A stretch of 64,000 nucleotides of DNA from Amycolatopsis sp. NBRC 101858 (GTDB taxonomy: Bacteria > Actinomycetota > Actinomycetes > Mycobacteriales > Pseudonocardiaceae): positions 1,922,001-1,986,000 of the forward strand of contig NZ_BSTD01000002.1 of NCBI RefSeq assembly GCF_030269325.1. The letters run 5' to 3'. A program made the translations under genes and the position numbers. How positions within the stretch are numbered: the first letter of the stretch is position 1; the number at the start of each line of letters is the position of its first letter. Under the pieces are notes generated by a model. The model did not search any database. It was not told where the DNA came from and worked only from the letters and a program-made list of their open reading frames with translations. Below are positions 52,484-60,807 of the stretch, in pieces.

Positions 52484-53092
52484 GTGACGGGAACGCGGAA
52501 CGTGGTCGTGGCGATCACCGGCGCCAGCGGAGCGTGCCTGGGTGTGCGCGTCCTGCAACTGCTGCGGGAGCAGTCCGGGATCCGGACGCACCTGGTGCTG
52601 TCGAAGGCCGGGATCCTCACCCTGCGCCACGAATGCGACCTCACGCTGGCCGACGTCCGCGCGCTCGCCGACGTCACCTACCGGCCGGGTGAGATCGGGG
52701 CGACGATCGCGTCCGGCTCGTTCCCCGTCGCGGCGATGCTCGTCGCGCCGTGCTCGGTCAAGACGCTCTCCGCGATCGCCACCGGCTACACCGACGACCT
52801 GGTCAGCCGCGCCGCCGACGTCTGCCTCAAGGAGGGCAGGCCGCTGCTGCTGATGGTCCGCGAAACCCCGCTGCACCTGGGGCACCTGAAGTCGATGGTC
52901 GCGGTGACGGAGGCGGGCGCGATCATCGCGCCGCCGGTGCCGGCGTTCTACCCGCGGCCGCGGACCGTCGGGGACCTGGTGGACTACACGGCTCGCCGCG
53001 CGCTCGCCCGGGTGAGACTATGGGAGCTGGCGCCGGAACCGTGGGACGGCGAACTGACCAGGGCCGACCCGGCCGACCTGCTGGGGCGGTGA
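52484..53092 (+). CDS. UbiX-family flavin prenyltransferase
   Basis: A 202-residue UbiX/PadI-type protein with AITGASGACLGVRVLQLL (about 11-27), CSVKTLSAIATGY (about 88-100) and RETPLHLGHLKSM (about 127-139), the FMN- and prenyl-phosphate-binding motifs. It makes prenylated FMN, the cofactor of UbiD decarboxylases. A UbiD gene lies 3 kb away in the same cluster. GTG start; GAGGAAAGG upstream. The stop overlaps the LysR reading frame. Confidence 0.9.
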   Translation: MTGTRNVVVAITGASGACLGVRVLQLLREQSGIRTHLVLSKAGILTLRHECDLTLADVRALADVTYRPGEIGATIASGSFPVAAMLVAPCSVKTLSAIATGYTDDLVSRAADVCLKEGRPLLLMVRETPLHLGHLKSMVAVTEAGAIIAPPVPAFYPRPRTVGDLVDYTARRALARVRLWELAPEPWDGELTRADPADLLGR

Positions 53093-53106
53093 CGAAAGGG
53101 ACCGGA

Positions 53107-54021
53107 GTGCTGGAGGCGCGGCGGCTGCAGATCTTCTCCGCGGTGGCCGAGCACGGCTCGTTCACCGCGGCGGCCGAGGCCCTGTTCATGACGCACTCCG
53201 CCGTCTCCCAGCAGATGGCGCTGCTGGAGCGCCAGCTGGGCGTGCCGCTGATGATCCGCGGGCCGCGCGGGATCGAGCTCACCGAGGCGGGCAAGCTGCT
53301 GTCCGAACGCAGCACCGGGTTGCTCGGCACGATCGCGCACATCGAGCAGGAGATGTCGGACCTCAAGGCGCAGCACGCGTCGGTGCGGCTGGGTGCGTTC
53401 CCGACGGCCGGCGCCGACCTCATCCCCCGCGTCGTGCGGGAGTACCAGCGGCGGTACCCGGAGACGAAGATCGTGCTGCGCTCGGCGCACGCGTCCGACA
53501 TGACGGCGGCCCTGCGCGACGGCTCGATCCACCTCGGCCTGGTCTGGGACTACGACTTCGACCCGCGGTCGGTGCCTGCCGACGTCGAGTGGGTCCACCT
53601 GGCCGACGACCCGCTGAGCGTGCTGGTGCCCCTCGATCACCCGGTCGCCGGGGAGTCCGAAGTGGAGCTGCGGGAGCTGGCGGGCGAGACGTGGGTGGTG
53701 CGCAGCCACCGGCCGCCGTACGACGAGGCGTTCACGACGTTGTGCCGGTTGTCCGGTTTCGAGCCGCGGATCGGGTTCGCGACCGAGGACTACCTGTCGG
53801 TGCAGGGCCTGGTCGCGGCCGGGATCGGCATCGGCGCGGCCCCGCGGCTGGCGCTGGTGGCGCAGCGCCCCGACGTCGTGGCGGTGCCGATCGCCGGGCC
53901 CGCGCCACGGCGGCGGATCGCGGCGGTGCGCCTGCTGGAGGCGAGTCATCCCCCCGCGGCGCGGCAGATGCTGGAAGTATTGCGGGTGGTGGCGACGACC
54001 GACCCGGAGGAACACGCGTGA
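53107..54021 (+). CDS. LysR-family regulator
   Basis: A 304-residue LysR protein with HTH about 2-60 (LEARRLQIFSAVAEHGSFTAAAEALFMTHS region) and substrate domain from about 90. A GTG at 53107 with AAAGGG upstream is preferred. A GTG at 53089 overlapping the UbiX stop would add six residues. Its place between UbiX and GntR suggests control of the catabolic cluster. Confidence 0.85.
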   Translation: MLEARRLQIFSAVAEHGSFTAAAEALFMTHSAVSQQMALLERQLGVPLMIRGPRGIELTEAGKLLSERSTGLLGTIAHIEQEMSDLKAQHASVRLGAFPTAGADLIPRVVREYQRRYPETKIVLRSAHASDMTAALRDGSIHLGLVWDYDFDPRSVPADVEWVHLADDPLSVLVPLDHPVAGESEVELRELAGETWVVRSHRPPYDEAFTTLCRLSGFEPRIGFATEDYLSVQGLVAAGIGIGAAPRLALVAQRPDVVAVPIAGPAPRRRIAAVRLLEASHPPAARQMLEVLRVVATTDPEEHA

Positions 54022-54722
54022 CCGAACCGCCCGACGTCCTGCGCCGCATGCTGCTCGACGGGCGCGCGGACGTCTCCCTGGTCGACCGGATCGTCGAGGA
54101 CCTGGCCCGCCGCATCATCGACGGGTCCCTGCCCCCGGGCGCGGACGTCAACTCGGTGGAGCTGGCCCGCCGGTTCAGCACATCCCGCACACCGATCCGC
54201 GAGGCGCTGCTGACGTTGCAGCGCGAGGGTCTGGTGGACATCCCGGCCCGCCGGCGGCCGCGGGTCGCGCCGGTGACGCTGGCCCAGGCGCGGGAGCTGT
54301 ACGAGATCCGGGCTTCGCTGCATGCGCTGGTGAGCGAGCTGATCGTGGCGGGTGCTCCGGATTTGTCGGTGCTCGCTACGTGGCAGGCGCACCTGCGTGA
54401 CGACGCCGCTAGTGGGGACGTCGATGCTTACTTTTGGCACAACGTTTCTTTTCGCCAGGCCGAGGCTGAAGTGGCGGGGAACCGGCAGTTGACGCGGTTG
54501 CTGGGGTCGTTGGGGCTGCGGACTTTGCAGCTGCGGCACGTGAGTCTGTCGTTGCCGGGGCGGTTGGACCGGTCGGTGGCGGATCATGAGCGGCTCTTGG
54601 CGGCTTATGCCGATGGGGATGCTGTTTTGGCTGTTGCGTTGACGCGGTCGATCATCATGACCGGGCTGCGGTCGATCGAGGCTTCGGGATGGTCGGGACT
54701 CGAAGTAGCGGACGAGGCGTAA
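54018..54722 (+). CDS. GntR-family (FCD-type) regulator
   Basis: A 234-residue GntR protein. HTH: NSVELARRFSTSRTPIREALLTL (about 44-66), then an FCD effector domain. GTGA overlap with LysR and GGAGG upstream fix the start. It is a paralogue of the GntR at 55143-55847, with near-identical stretches such as GDVDAYFWHN and RHLSLSLPGR-like segments. The DNA of the 3' third is less GC-biased at third positions than its start. Confidence 0.88.
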   Translation: MTEPPDVLRRMLLDGRADVSLVDRIVEDLARRIIDGSLPPGADVNSVELARRFSTSRTPIREALLTLQREGLVDIPARRRPRVAPVTLAQARELYEIRASLHALVSELIVAGAPDLSVLATWQAHLRDDAASGDVDAYFWHNVSFRQAEAEVAGNRQLTRLLGSLGLRTLQLRHVSLSLPGRLDRSVADHERLLAAYADGDAVLAVALTRSIIMTGLRSIEASGWSGLEVADEA

Positions 54723-54853
54723 CGGAAGACCGGTGCGCGGCGACTGGGACGGATGTCCGTTCGTTGCCATGACCGACGTTCAGTCGCCGACCTCGGAGGA
54801 ATAGTGCGTTCACAGCAGGCTTGGCCCGCCGCCCTCGTGCTCCTCTTCCGCCG

Positions 54854-55141
54854 ATGAGCCGCGGTTGGCAGCACACGTCGGTGGTGTGCAGCCTCGAAAA
54901 GCCCGCTTGGTGGGGCCGGCAGAAGTGGGTCTGGAGTTGGTACGAACCGACCAAAAACGGACCTGCTCTGGTACAGCCTCAACCGGAAAACGAGATGGAT
55001 CTCTTGAACATTCTCGGCCGCCAAGGCTGGGAGCTGGTGACCATCACCGTTTTGCCTGCAAAAAGTTTCGGCAACGAAGGCGATCCGGGCTCCGAAGTGC
55101 CTCCGCAGTTGACGTGGTACTTCAAACGCCCGATCGAGTGA
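54854..55141 (+). CDS. DUF4177-like small protein
   Basis: A 95-residue Trp-rich protein. DLLNILGRQGWELVTIT (about 50-66) is the DUF4177-type signature found in many small bacterial proteins of unknown role. Start at ATG 54854 is preferred; a TTG at 54821 would add 11 residues. No good ribosome binding site decides. It ends next to the convergent GntR gene. Confidence 0.55.
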   Translation: MSRGWQHTSVVCSLEKPAWWGRQKWVWSWYEPTKNGPALVQPQPENEMDLLNILGRQGWELVTITVLPAKSFGNEGDPGSEVPPQLTWYFKRPIE

Positions 55142-55142
55142 G

Positions 55143-55847
55143 TCACACGCCGCCGGCTCGTTCGATTGCCCGGTAGCCCCTCATCACCAACGACCGGCTC
55201 ACCGCTGCCGCCAACCCCGCGTCTCGGTCTGCGTACGCGTTCACCAGCCTCTCGTGGTCCGCCACCGAATGCAGCAGCCGACCCGGCAGGGACAGGCTCA
55301 AGTGCCGGAATCGGTGCATCTGCAGCCCCAACGAACTCAACCGGCGCTGCAGCTCGCCGTTCTTCGACAAGCTCGCCTCCGCATTCCGAAACCCCACGTT
55401 GTGCCAGAAGTACGCATCCACGTCACCGCAGGAAGCGTCCGCCGAAAGCAGACCCTGCCAGCGCCGGAGCCCGGCGATCTCCTCGTCCGAGGCCCGCGCC
55501 ACCAGCAGCTCGCTCACCAGCGCGTACAGCGATGCCCGGATCTCGTAGATCTCCCGCACCTGCGCCATGTCCACCGGGGACACGTACGGGCGCCGGCGCG
55601 GTGGGATGATCACCAGGGACTCGCGCTCCAGCAGCAGCAACGCTTCGCGCACCGGTGTCCGCGATGTGCTGAACCGGCGGGCCAGCTCCGCCGAGTTCAC
55701 CTCGTGGCCCGGTGGCAGCCGCCCCTCGACGATGCCCACCGCGATCTCCTGGAAGATCGTGAACGCCAGCGACGAGCCGCCCTCCACCCCGCGCAACGCG
55801 GTGAAGAGCAGCTCTCGCCGCAAGTCCGGCAGGTCCACCGCCGTCAC
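55143..55847 (-). CDS. GntR-family (FCD-type) regulator, paralogue
   Basis: A 234-residue GntR protein, same length as the 54018-54722 paralogue. HTH: NSAELARRFSTSRTPVREALLLL; FCD domain with GDVDAYFWHNVGFR. GTG at 55847 overlaps the UbiD TAG stop by one base, so it is the last gene of the ABC/UbiD operon. It likely represses the operon it belongs to; two TGTCGACA palindromes upstream of that operon fit the GntR/FadR consensus. Confidence 0.87.
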   Translation of the reverse strand: MTAVDLPDLRRELLFTALRGVEGGSSLAFTIFQEIAVGIVEGRLPPGHEVNSAELARRFSTSRTPVREALLLLERESLVIIPPRRRPYVSPVDMAQVREIYEIRASLYALVSELLVARASDEEIAGLRRWQGLLSADASCGDVDAYFWHNVGFRNAEASLSKNGELQRRLSSLGLQMHRFRHLSLSLPGRLLHSVADHERLVNAYADRDAGLAAAVSRSLVMRGYRAIERAGGV

Positions 55848-57271
55848 TAGCCGAGGACCTCGGGCCAGCGCCGGCTCACGTCGGCGATCAGCGACGGGCT
55901 CGACTCGGCCACCGCCGGGAAGTCGGCCAGCCGCTCGTACGGCCGGCACGCGTCGATGATCGCGCGGCTGTTGAACGGCACCGCGCCCGGCAGCGTCAGC
56001 GGGTCGACCCGGCTGCCCCACGTCCGCTTCATCACCTCGATGTCGAGCGACGGGTCCGTCCGCCCGCACATCGCCCAGACGACCTCGCCGAGGTCGCGCG
56101 GGTTGACGTCGTGGTCGACGACCACCGTGAACCGGTTCATGTACGCCGCGCTCGGCAGCTGCGACGTCAGGTACGCCGCTTGACGCGCGTGCCCGGCGTA
56201 ACGCTGTTCGATCGCGACGATCAGCAGCGACCGCCCGCCACCCGCCTCATGCGCCCACACACCCCGCAGCCCCGGCAACCCCGTCTTGCGCAGCGAGTCG
56301 GTGATGATCGCCGACTTCATCACCGTGCGCATGTACGAATAGTCGTGCGGCGGCTTGCCCGGCGGCGCGCCGAGCAGGATCGGGTCGTCGCGGTAGTACA
56401 CCTTCTCGACGTCGATGGTGAGGATCGGGTCGCGGGAGCCGGAGTAGTAGCCGGTCCACTCGCCGAACGGGCCTTCCGGGCGCTTGTCGTCCGGCCGCAC
56501 CCAGCCCTCGACGGCGATCTCGGCGTCGTGCGGCAGCGGCAGCCCGGTCGCGAGCCCGGCGATCGTGCGCACCGGGGCACCGGCCATCGCGCCGACGTAG
56601 TCGTACTCCGAGACGTCGCCGGGCACCTCGACGCCGGCCGCCACCAGGTACGCCGGGTGGTGGCCCAGCGACGCCGCGATCGGCGCCCGCCCCTCGGCCT
56701 CGAACCAGCGGCGCAGGTGCTGGGCGCCGTGCTTGCCCGCCTCGATGTTGACGCTCACCGCGCGGCCGTCGTCCTGCACCTGCATCCGGTACGCGCCGAG
56801 GTTGATCCGGCCGGTGTCGTAGTCGCGGGTGACGACCGCGCAGCCGGTGCCGATGTAGCGGCCGCCGTCGCCCTCGTGCCAGCGCGGCACGGGGAACTTC
56901 AGCAGGTCGACCTCGTCGTCCACATGGGACAGCAGCGGCCCGTCGCCGACGCTGACAGCGTGGAAGTCGCCCGAGCGCGAGATCCACTCCCCCGGCTTGA
57001 CGGCGAGCTTCTCGACGAGGTCCTCGTCGGTGTTGTCCCAGCCGAGCCCGAGCACCGACCCGAGCAGCCGCGGGTTGCTGACCGAACCGGACAGCACGCG
57101 CGAACCGGAGGCGTAGTCCTTGATCGAGTCGAACATCAGCGCCTTGGGGTGCGAGCGCCGGTAGTTGACCTGGGACAGCGCGCCGATCTCGAGCTCCCAG
57201 TGGGCGCCTTCGACGGTCTGCACCTCCCCGGCCGCCTCGGCTTCGGCGAGCCACTTCCGCAGGTCGGTCAT
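55847..57271 (-). CDS. UbiD-family prenyl-FMN-dependent decarboxylase
   Basis: A 474-residue UbiD enzyme. The catalytic residues of Fdc1 (Asn168, Arg173, Glu277, Glu282) have counterparts Asn157 and Arg162 in NLGAYRMQV and Glu266 and Glu271 in EGPFGEW, with identical spacing. It reversibly decarboxylates an aromatic or unsaturated acid using the cofactor made by the nearby UbiX. Its ATG overlaps the stop of the isochorismatase-like gene. Substrate is unknown. Confidence 0.9.
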   Translation of the reverse strand: MTDLRKWLAEAEAAGEVQTVEGAHWELEIGALSQVNYRRSHPKALMFDSIKDYASGSRVLSGSVSNPRLLGSVLGLGWDNTDEDLVEKLAVKPGEWISRSGDFHAVSVGDGPLLSHVDDEVDLLKFPVPRWHEGDGGRYIGTGCAVVTRDYDTGRINLGAYRMQVQDDGRAVSVNIEAGKHGAQHLRRWFEAEGRAPIAASLGHHPAYLVAAGVEVPGDVSEYDYVGAMAGAPVRTIAGLATGLPLPHDAEIAVEGWVRPDDKRPEGPFGEWTGYYSGSRDPILTIDVEKVYYRDDPILLGAPPGKPPHDYSYMRTVMKSAIITDSLRKTGLPGLRGVWAHEAGGGRSLLIVAIEQRYAGHARQAAYLTSQLPSAAYMNRFTVVVDHDVNPRDLGEVVWAMCGRTDPSLDIEVMKRTWGSRVDPLTLPGAVPFNSRAIIDACRPYERLADFPAVAESSPSLIADVSRRWPEVLG

Positions 57272-57972
57272 GCCGGGATCCTTCGCGAGGTCTGGCGGAG
57301 GTGGCCGATCGCCGCCTCGGCGGTGAGCACGTCCGCGTACTTCTGGTCGAGGTCGAACAGGCTCAGCCAGTGCGACGCCTCGAACCGGTCGAAACAGCAG
57401 TCGCCGACGACGCCGACGCGGTAGCCGCGGCTGCAGGCGTCGACGACGGTCGAGCGCACGCACCCGCTCGTGGCTTCGCCGGCGACGAGCACGGTGTCGT
57501 GCCCGCCCATCCGCAGCAGCGTGTCCAACGGGGTGCCGTGGAAGCAGCTGGGACCGATCTTCTCCAGCACGACGTCCCCGGCCCACGGCTCCACTTCGGA
57601 CACGATCGCGTTCGGGTCCACCGTGGATTTCGGGGTCAGCGCCGAGCCCGGTTTGCGGTTCCACCGGCCGTACCGCGCCGGCGTCGCGTGGAAGTAGATC
57701 ACCGGCGCCCCGGCGTCGCGGGCGGCACGCAGCAGCGGGGCGGTGCGGTCGACGGCCGCCCAGCCGTCCACGCCGCACGCGCTCGGCCAGTCCTCGACGG
57801 CGTCGAGGATGTCCTGCCGGGGCAGGCCCAGCGCCGCGTAGTAGAGGTCGACGACGAGCACGGCCGGGTTGGCACCCAGGCCGAACGGGGCCCGCTTCGC
57901 CCACGACGTCGCCGCCAGCACCGCGCGGTCCCGTTCGGTCAGGTGCTTCGCCCACTCGGCTTCGAAGTTCAT
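57268..57972 (-). CDS. Isochorismatase-like cysteine hydrolase
   Basis: A 234-residue cysteine hydrolase with the Asp-Lys-Cys triad: Asp42 in VVDLYY, Lys138 in VLEKIGPSCF and Cys171 in GEATSGCVRST. The family includes N-carbamoylsarcosine amidase, nicotinamidase, and maleamate amidase of nicotinate catabolism. The N-terminal segment of about 30 residues before the core (KRAPFGLGANPAVLVVD) is like the carbamoylsarcosine/maleamate amidase group. ATG overlaps the SBP stop by ATGA. Confidence 0.84.
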   Translation of the reverse strand: MNFEAEWAKHLTERDRAVLAATSWAKRAPFGLGANPAVLVVDLYYAALGLPRQDILDAVEDWPSACGVDGWAAVDRTAPLLRAARDAGAPVIYFHATPARYGRWNRKPGSALTPKSTVDPNAIVSEVEPWAGDVVLEKIGPSCFHGTPLDTLLRMGGHDTVLVAGEATSGCVRSTVVDACSRGYRVGVVGDCCFDRFEASHWLSLFDLDQKYADVLTAEAAIGHLRQTSRRIPA

Positions 57973-58931
57973 GACGCCGTGAAGCTGTTGTCGATGTACT
58001 TCGCGATGTCCGAGGGAGCCGTGGTCTTGGCGTTCTCGGCGGCTTCGTCGAAGGCCTGCTTGATCACCTTCTCGTCCACCGCCGGCGTCTTCGCCCAGAC
58101 GTCGAGGAAGAAGTCGTAGGCGTACGACGCGAGCTCGGTGCTCTGCACGCCGCTGTACTTCTGGATGCTCTTGACCGTCTCGTTCTTGTGGCCGCGGATG
58201 TACTGCAGTGCCTCGGTTTCCGCCGCGACGAACCGCTTGACGACCTCGCGGTTGTTCTGCAGGTACTTCGACTGCACGGTGTAGGCGCCGAGCGGGAACG
58301 GCATGTTCGACAGCGCGGCGAGCCGGTGCGCGCCCTTGTTCCGGCTCTCGGTGCCGTTGGGCGGCTGGGTGAGGATCGCCGACACCGCGCCGCTGCCGAG
58401 CGCGGCCACCTCGGCCGGGACGCCCTTGACGAACACCGCCGTGACGTCCTCGCGCTTGAGGCCGTTCGCCTCCAGCAGCGCGGTCAGCCCGAAGTCGCTT
58501 TCCGAACCGGGCGAGGTGATCGCGACCTTCTTGCCCTTGAGCCCGGCGACCGACTGGATGTCGGGGCTCGCCCACATCTCGAGGTTGTAGTGCGGCTCGG
58601 ACATCGCGACGTACTTGAGGTCCGCGCCCTTCATGATGGCCGCGGCGGTGTCGGCCGCGACGCCGACGCCGATCTGGACGCTGTTGCTGGCGAGCCCCGC
58701 GACCAGCTGCGAACTGTCGTTGAGCCGGCTGAGCTTCACGTTCAGGCCGTGCTTGGCGAAGATGCCGTAGTCCTGCGCGGTGTAGAGGTCGGAGTAGCCC
58801 GCGCCGAGCGCGGTGTAGCCGATGGTGACCGGCAGCGCGCCGCTCGCGTCGGCGGTGACCGTGCCGCCCGCCCCGCCGCCGCACGCGGTGAGGCCCAGCA
58901 TGAGGCTCGCGGCCAGGAGAAGCTTCTTCAT
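57969..58931 (-). CDS. ABC transporter substrate-binding lipoprotein (NitT/TauT type)
   Basis: A 320-residue binding protein. Lipobox LTAC with Cys17 after a short signal peptide (MKKLLLAASLMLGLTAC). The NMT1/SsuA-like fold is seen in PVTIGYTALGAGYSDLYTAQDYGIFAKHGL and later VAITSPGSESDFGL. It delivers the substrate of the cluster to the permease encoded next. Coupled by overlaps on both sides. Confidence 0.9.
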   Translation of the reverse strand: MKKLLLAASLMLGLTACGGGAGGTVTADASGALPVTIGYTALGAGYSDLYTAQDYGIFAKHGLNVKLSRLNDSSQLVAGLASNSVQIGVGVAADTAAAIMKGADLKYVAMSEPHYNLEMWASPDIQSVAGLKGKKVAITSPGSESDFGLTALLEANGLKREDVTAVFVKGVPAEVAALGSGAVSAILTQPPNGTESRNKGAHRLAALSNMPFPLGAYTVQSKYLQNNREVVKRFVAAETEALQYIRGHKNETVKSIQKYSGVQSTELASYAYDFFLDVWAKTPAVDEKVIKQAFDEAAENAKTTAPSDIAKYIDNSFTAS

Positions 58932-59761
58932 TGTGCACCTGCCCAGTGGGTGAAACGGCGTTCGACGAGCCGGACGGCCCAGTTCAGGACCAGGGCGAGC
59001 ACGGCGAGGATGACGATCCCGGCCATCGCCGAGTCCATGTTGAAGTTCGAGGTCTGCGTCTGGACGAAGTAGCCGAGGCCCTGGCTCGCCAGGAACAGCT
59101 CGGCGACGATCGCGCCGACCAGCGCGCGGCCGACGGCCAGCCGCACCCCCGCGAGGATGTAGGGCAGCGTCGCGGGCAACGCGATGGTGTAGAAGAACTT
59201 CAGCCGCGGGGTGCAGAACACCGTCGCGACGCGGGTGTAGTCGCTGTCGAGGTTCCGGACGCCCGCGGTGATGTTGATGATCAGCGGCAGGATCGCAGCC
59301 CACACGATGACGATCACGCGCGAGGTGTTGTCGATGCCGAACCAGAAGATGATGATCGGCAGGAACATCACGTACGGCACCGAGTAGAGGATGTTGACCA
59401 TCGGCTCGGTCATGTCGTGCAGGATCTTGCTGCGGCCGAGCACGAGCCCGATCGGGATGCCGAGGACGAACGTGATGCCCAGGCCCCACAGCAGTTCCAG
59501 GCCGGTCGCGCCGAGCGCCGGGTAGATCTCGCCGGAGCCGAAGAGCTTTCCCTCGGCCGCGGCGATGCGCAGCGGGTTGCTGCTGAAGGAGACGTCGACG
59601 AGGCCGAGCGCCGTCGCCAGCTGCCACAGCACCAGGACGATCGCCATCCCGGCCGTGCCGAGCAGCCCGCTACGGTGTCGCCGCACCCAGCCGGAGCTCG
59701 CCGACAGCGCCGGTGGCGGGGTCGGGGCTGGTGTCGTGCGCGGGAGAGACGCTGTTGTCAT
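58928..59761 (-). CDS. ABC transporter permease (SsuC/TauC type)
   Basis: A 277-residue permease with about six transmembrane helices, beginning near residue 40 (LGTAGMAIVLVLWQLATALG). The EAA-like loop is FCTPRLKFFYTIALPATLPYILAGVRL. ATG 59761 lies 92 bp inside the ATPase gene, so the two overlap strongly. Part of the NitT/TauT-family importer with the flanking genes. Confidence 0.9.
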   Translation of the reverse strand: MTTASLPRTTPAPTPPPALSASSGWVRRHRSGLLGTAGMAIVLVLWQLATALGLVDVSFSSNPLRIAAAEGKLFGSGEIYPALGATGLELLWGLGITFVLGIPIGLVLGRSKILHDMTEPMVNILYSVPYVMFLPIIIFWFGIDNTSRVIVIVWAAILPLIINITAGVRNLDSDYTRVATVFCTPRLKFFYTIALPATLPYILAGVRLAVGRALVGAIVAELFLASQGLGYFVQTQTSNFNMDSAMAGIVILAVLALVLNWAVRLVERRFTHWAGAQ

Positions 59762-60563
59762 GGTTCGGCTCCGAAGCTGCGGGTTCGTGGTGGAGGGCCG
59801 AGAGGATCTTGTCGCCGTAGGCCAGGAACTCGGCGCTGCGGCGCCAGGCGGCGGCACGCGGGCGGGGCACGTCGATGACCACTTCCAGCGCGACGTGCGC
59901 CGGGGACGGGGAGAAGACGAGCACGCGGTCGGCGAGCAGCACGGCCTCGTTGACGTCGTGGGTCACGAACATCGCGGTCTTCTTCGTGACGGCGTCGGCC
60001 TGCCAGATCCGCAGGAGCTCGTCCTGCAGGTTCTCGCGGGTCTGGGCGTCGAGGGCACCGAAGGGCTCGTCGAGCAGCAGGAGCGTCGGGTCGGTGGCCA
60101 GGGCGCGCGCGAGGTTGACGCGCTGCTTCATGCCGCCGGACAGCTCGTGCGGGTACTTCTTCGCGACCTCGGCCAGCCCGACGACGTCGAGGAGTTCCTC
60201 GGCGCGGTTCCGGGTCTCCGGCGTCAGCCTGCCCTGGACCTGGGGTCCGAAGAGGACGTTGTCGAGGACGGTCCGCCACGGGTAGAGCGAGGCGTGCTGG
60301 AAGACCAGCGACCGCTCCGGCCCGGGCCCGGTGATCGGCCGGCCGCCGAGTTCGAGGGCCCCGCCGGCGACCGGCACGAGCCCGGCGACGGCCTCGAGGA
60401 AGGTGGTCTTGCCGCACCCGCTGGGGCCGACGATGACCACGAACTCCTCGTCGCGGATCTGCAGGTTCAGGTCGAGGCACGCGGTGGAGAACCCGCCGCC
60501 GCGCCGGGCCCGGTGGCCGAGCAGCAGGTCCCGCGCGTCCAGGCAGGTGGTCGGGACGGACAT
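59670..60563 (-). CDS. ABC transporter ATP-binding protein (SsuB/TauB type)
   Basis: A 297-residue ATPase: Walker A GPSGCGKTT (about 45-53), signature LSGGM, Walker B LLLLDEPFGALD and switch His in FVTHDVNEA. A C-terminal extension of about 40 residues is encoded by the sequence overlapping the permease gene. First gene of the importer/UbiD operon; ATG 60563. Confidence 0.9.
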   Translation of the reverse strand: MSVPTTCLDARDLLLGHRARRGGGFSTACLDLNLQIRDEEFVVIVGPSGCGKTTFLEAVAGLVPVAGGALELGGRPITGPGPERSLVFQHASLYPWRTVLDNVLFGPQVQGRLTPETRNRAEELLDVVGLAEVAKKYPHELSGGMKQRVNLARALATDPTLLLLDEPFGALDAQTRENLQDELLRIWQADAVTKKTAMFVTHDVNEAVLLADRVLVFSPSPAHVALEVVIDVPRPRAAAWRRSAEFLAYGDKILSALHHEPAASEPNHDNSVSPAHDTSPDPATGAVGELRLGAATP

Positions 60564-60636
60564 CAGCGCGTCCCCGGGATTTCTGGGTGGTTCACTACCG
60601 CTCCTCCTTGCCGATGGCTGCACTGCGGATCGCAAG

Positions 60637-60719
60637 GTGTCGACACTTCGGGAGAGTCTGCGTCCGCACGGCGGCAACTGTCAAGGAGTCGGAATCGAGT
60701 AAGTAGCGAACTGTCGACA
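60637..60719. promoter_or_regulatory. Two TGTCGACA palindromes upstream of the ABC/UbiD operon
   Basis: GTGTCGACAC (60637-60646) and TGTCGACA (60712-60719) are perfect palindromes 74-157 bp upstream of the ATPase start. They match the GntR/FadR-subfamily half-site consensus yGTM-KACr, so they are likely operators of one or both GntR paralogues of the cluster. Confidence 0.5.
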
Positions 60720-60747
60720 CTAGCCACTTCACTACAGGCGAACGACA

Positions 60748-60788
60748 AAGGCCCCCTGGCCGGCGTCGAGAGCCGGCCAGAGGGCCTT
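60748..60788 (-). terminator. Hairpin terminator downstream of the MFS gene
   Basis: Arms AAGGCCCCCTGGCCGGC and GCCGGCCAGAGGGCCTT (16 of 17 pairs) surround a 7-nt loop. On the minus strand a short TTTG follows, 20 bp after the MFS stop codon. The U tract is short, so it may be only moderately efficient. Confidence 0.7.
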
Positions 60789-60807
60789 CACGGACCTGCG
60801 CGAGAGG

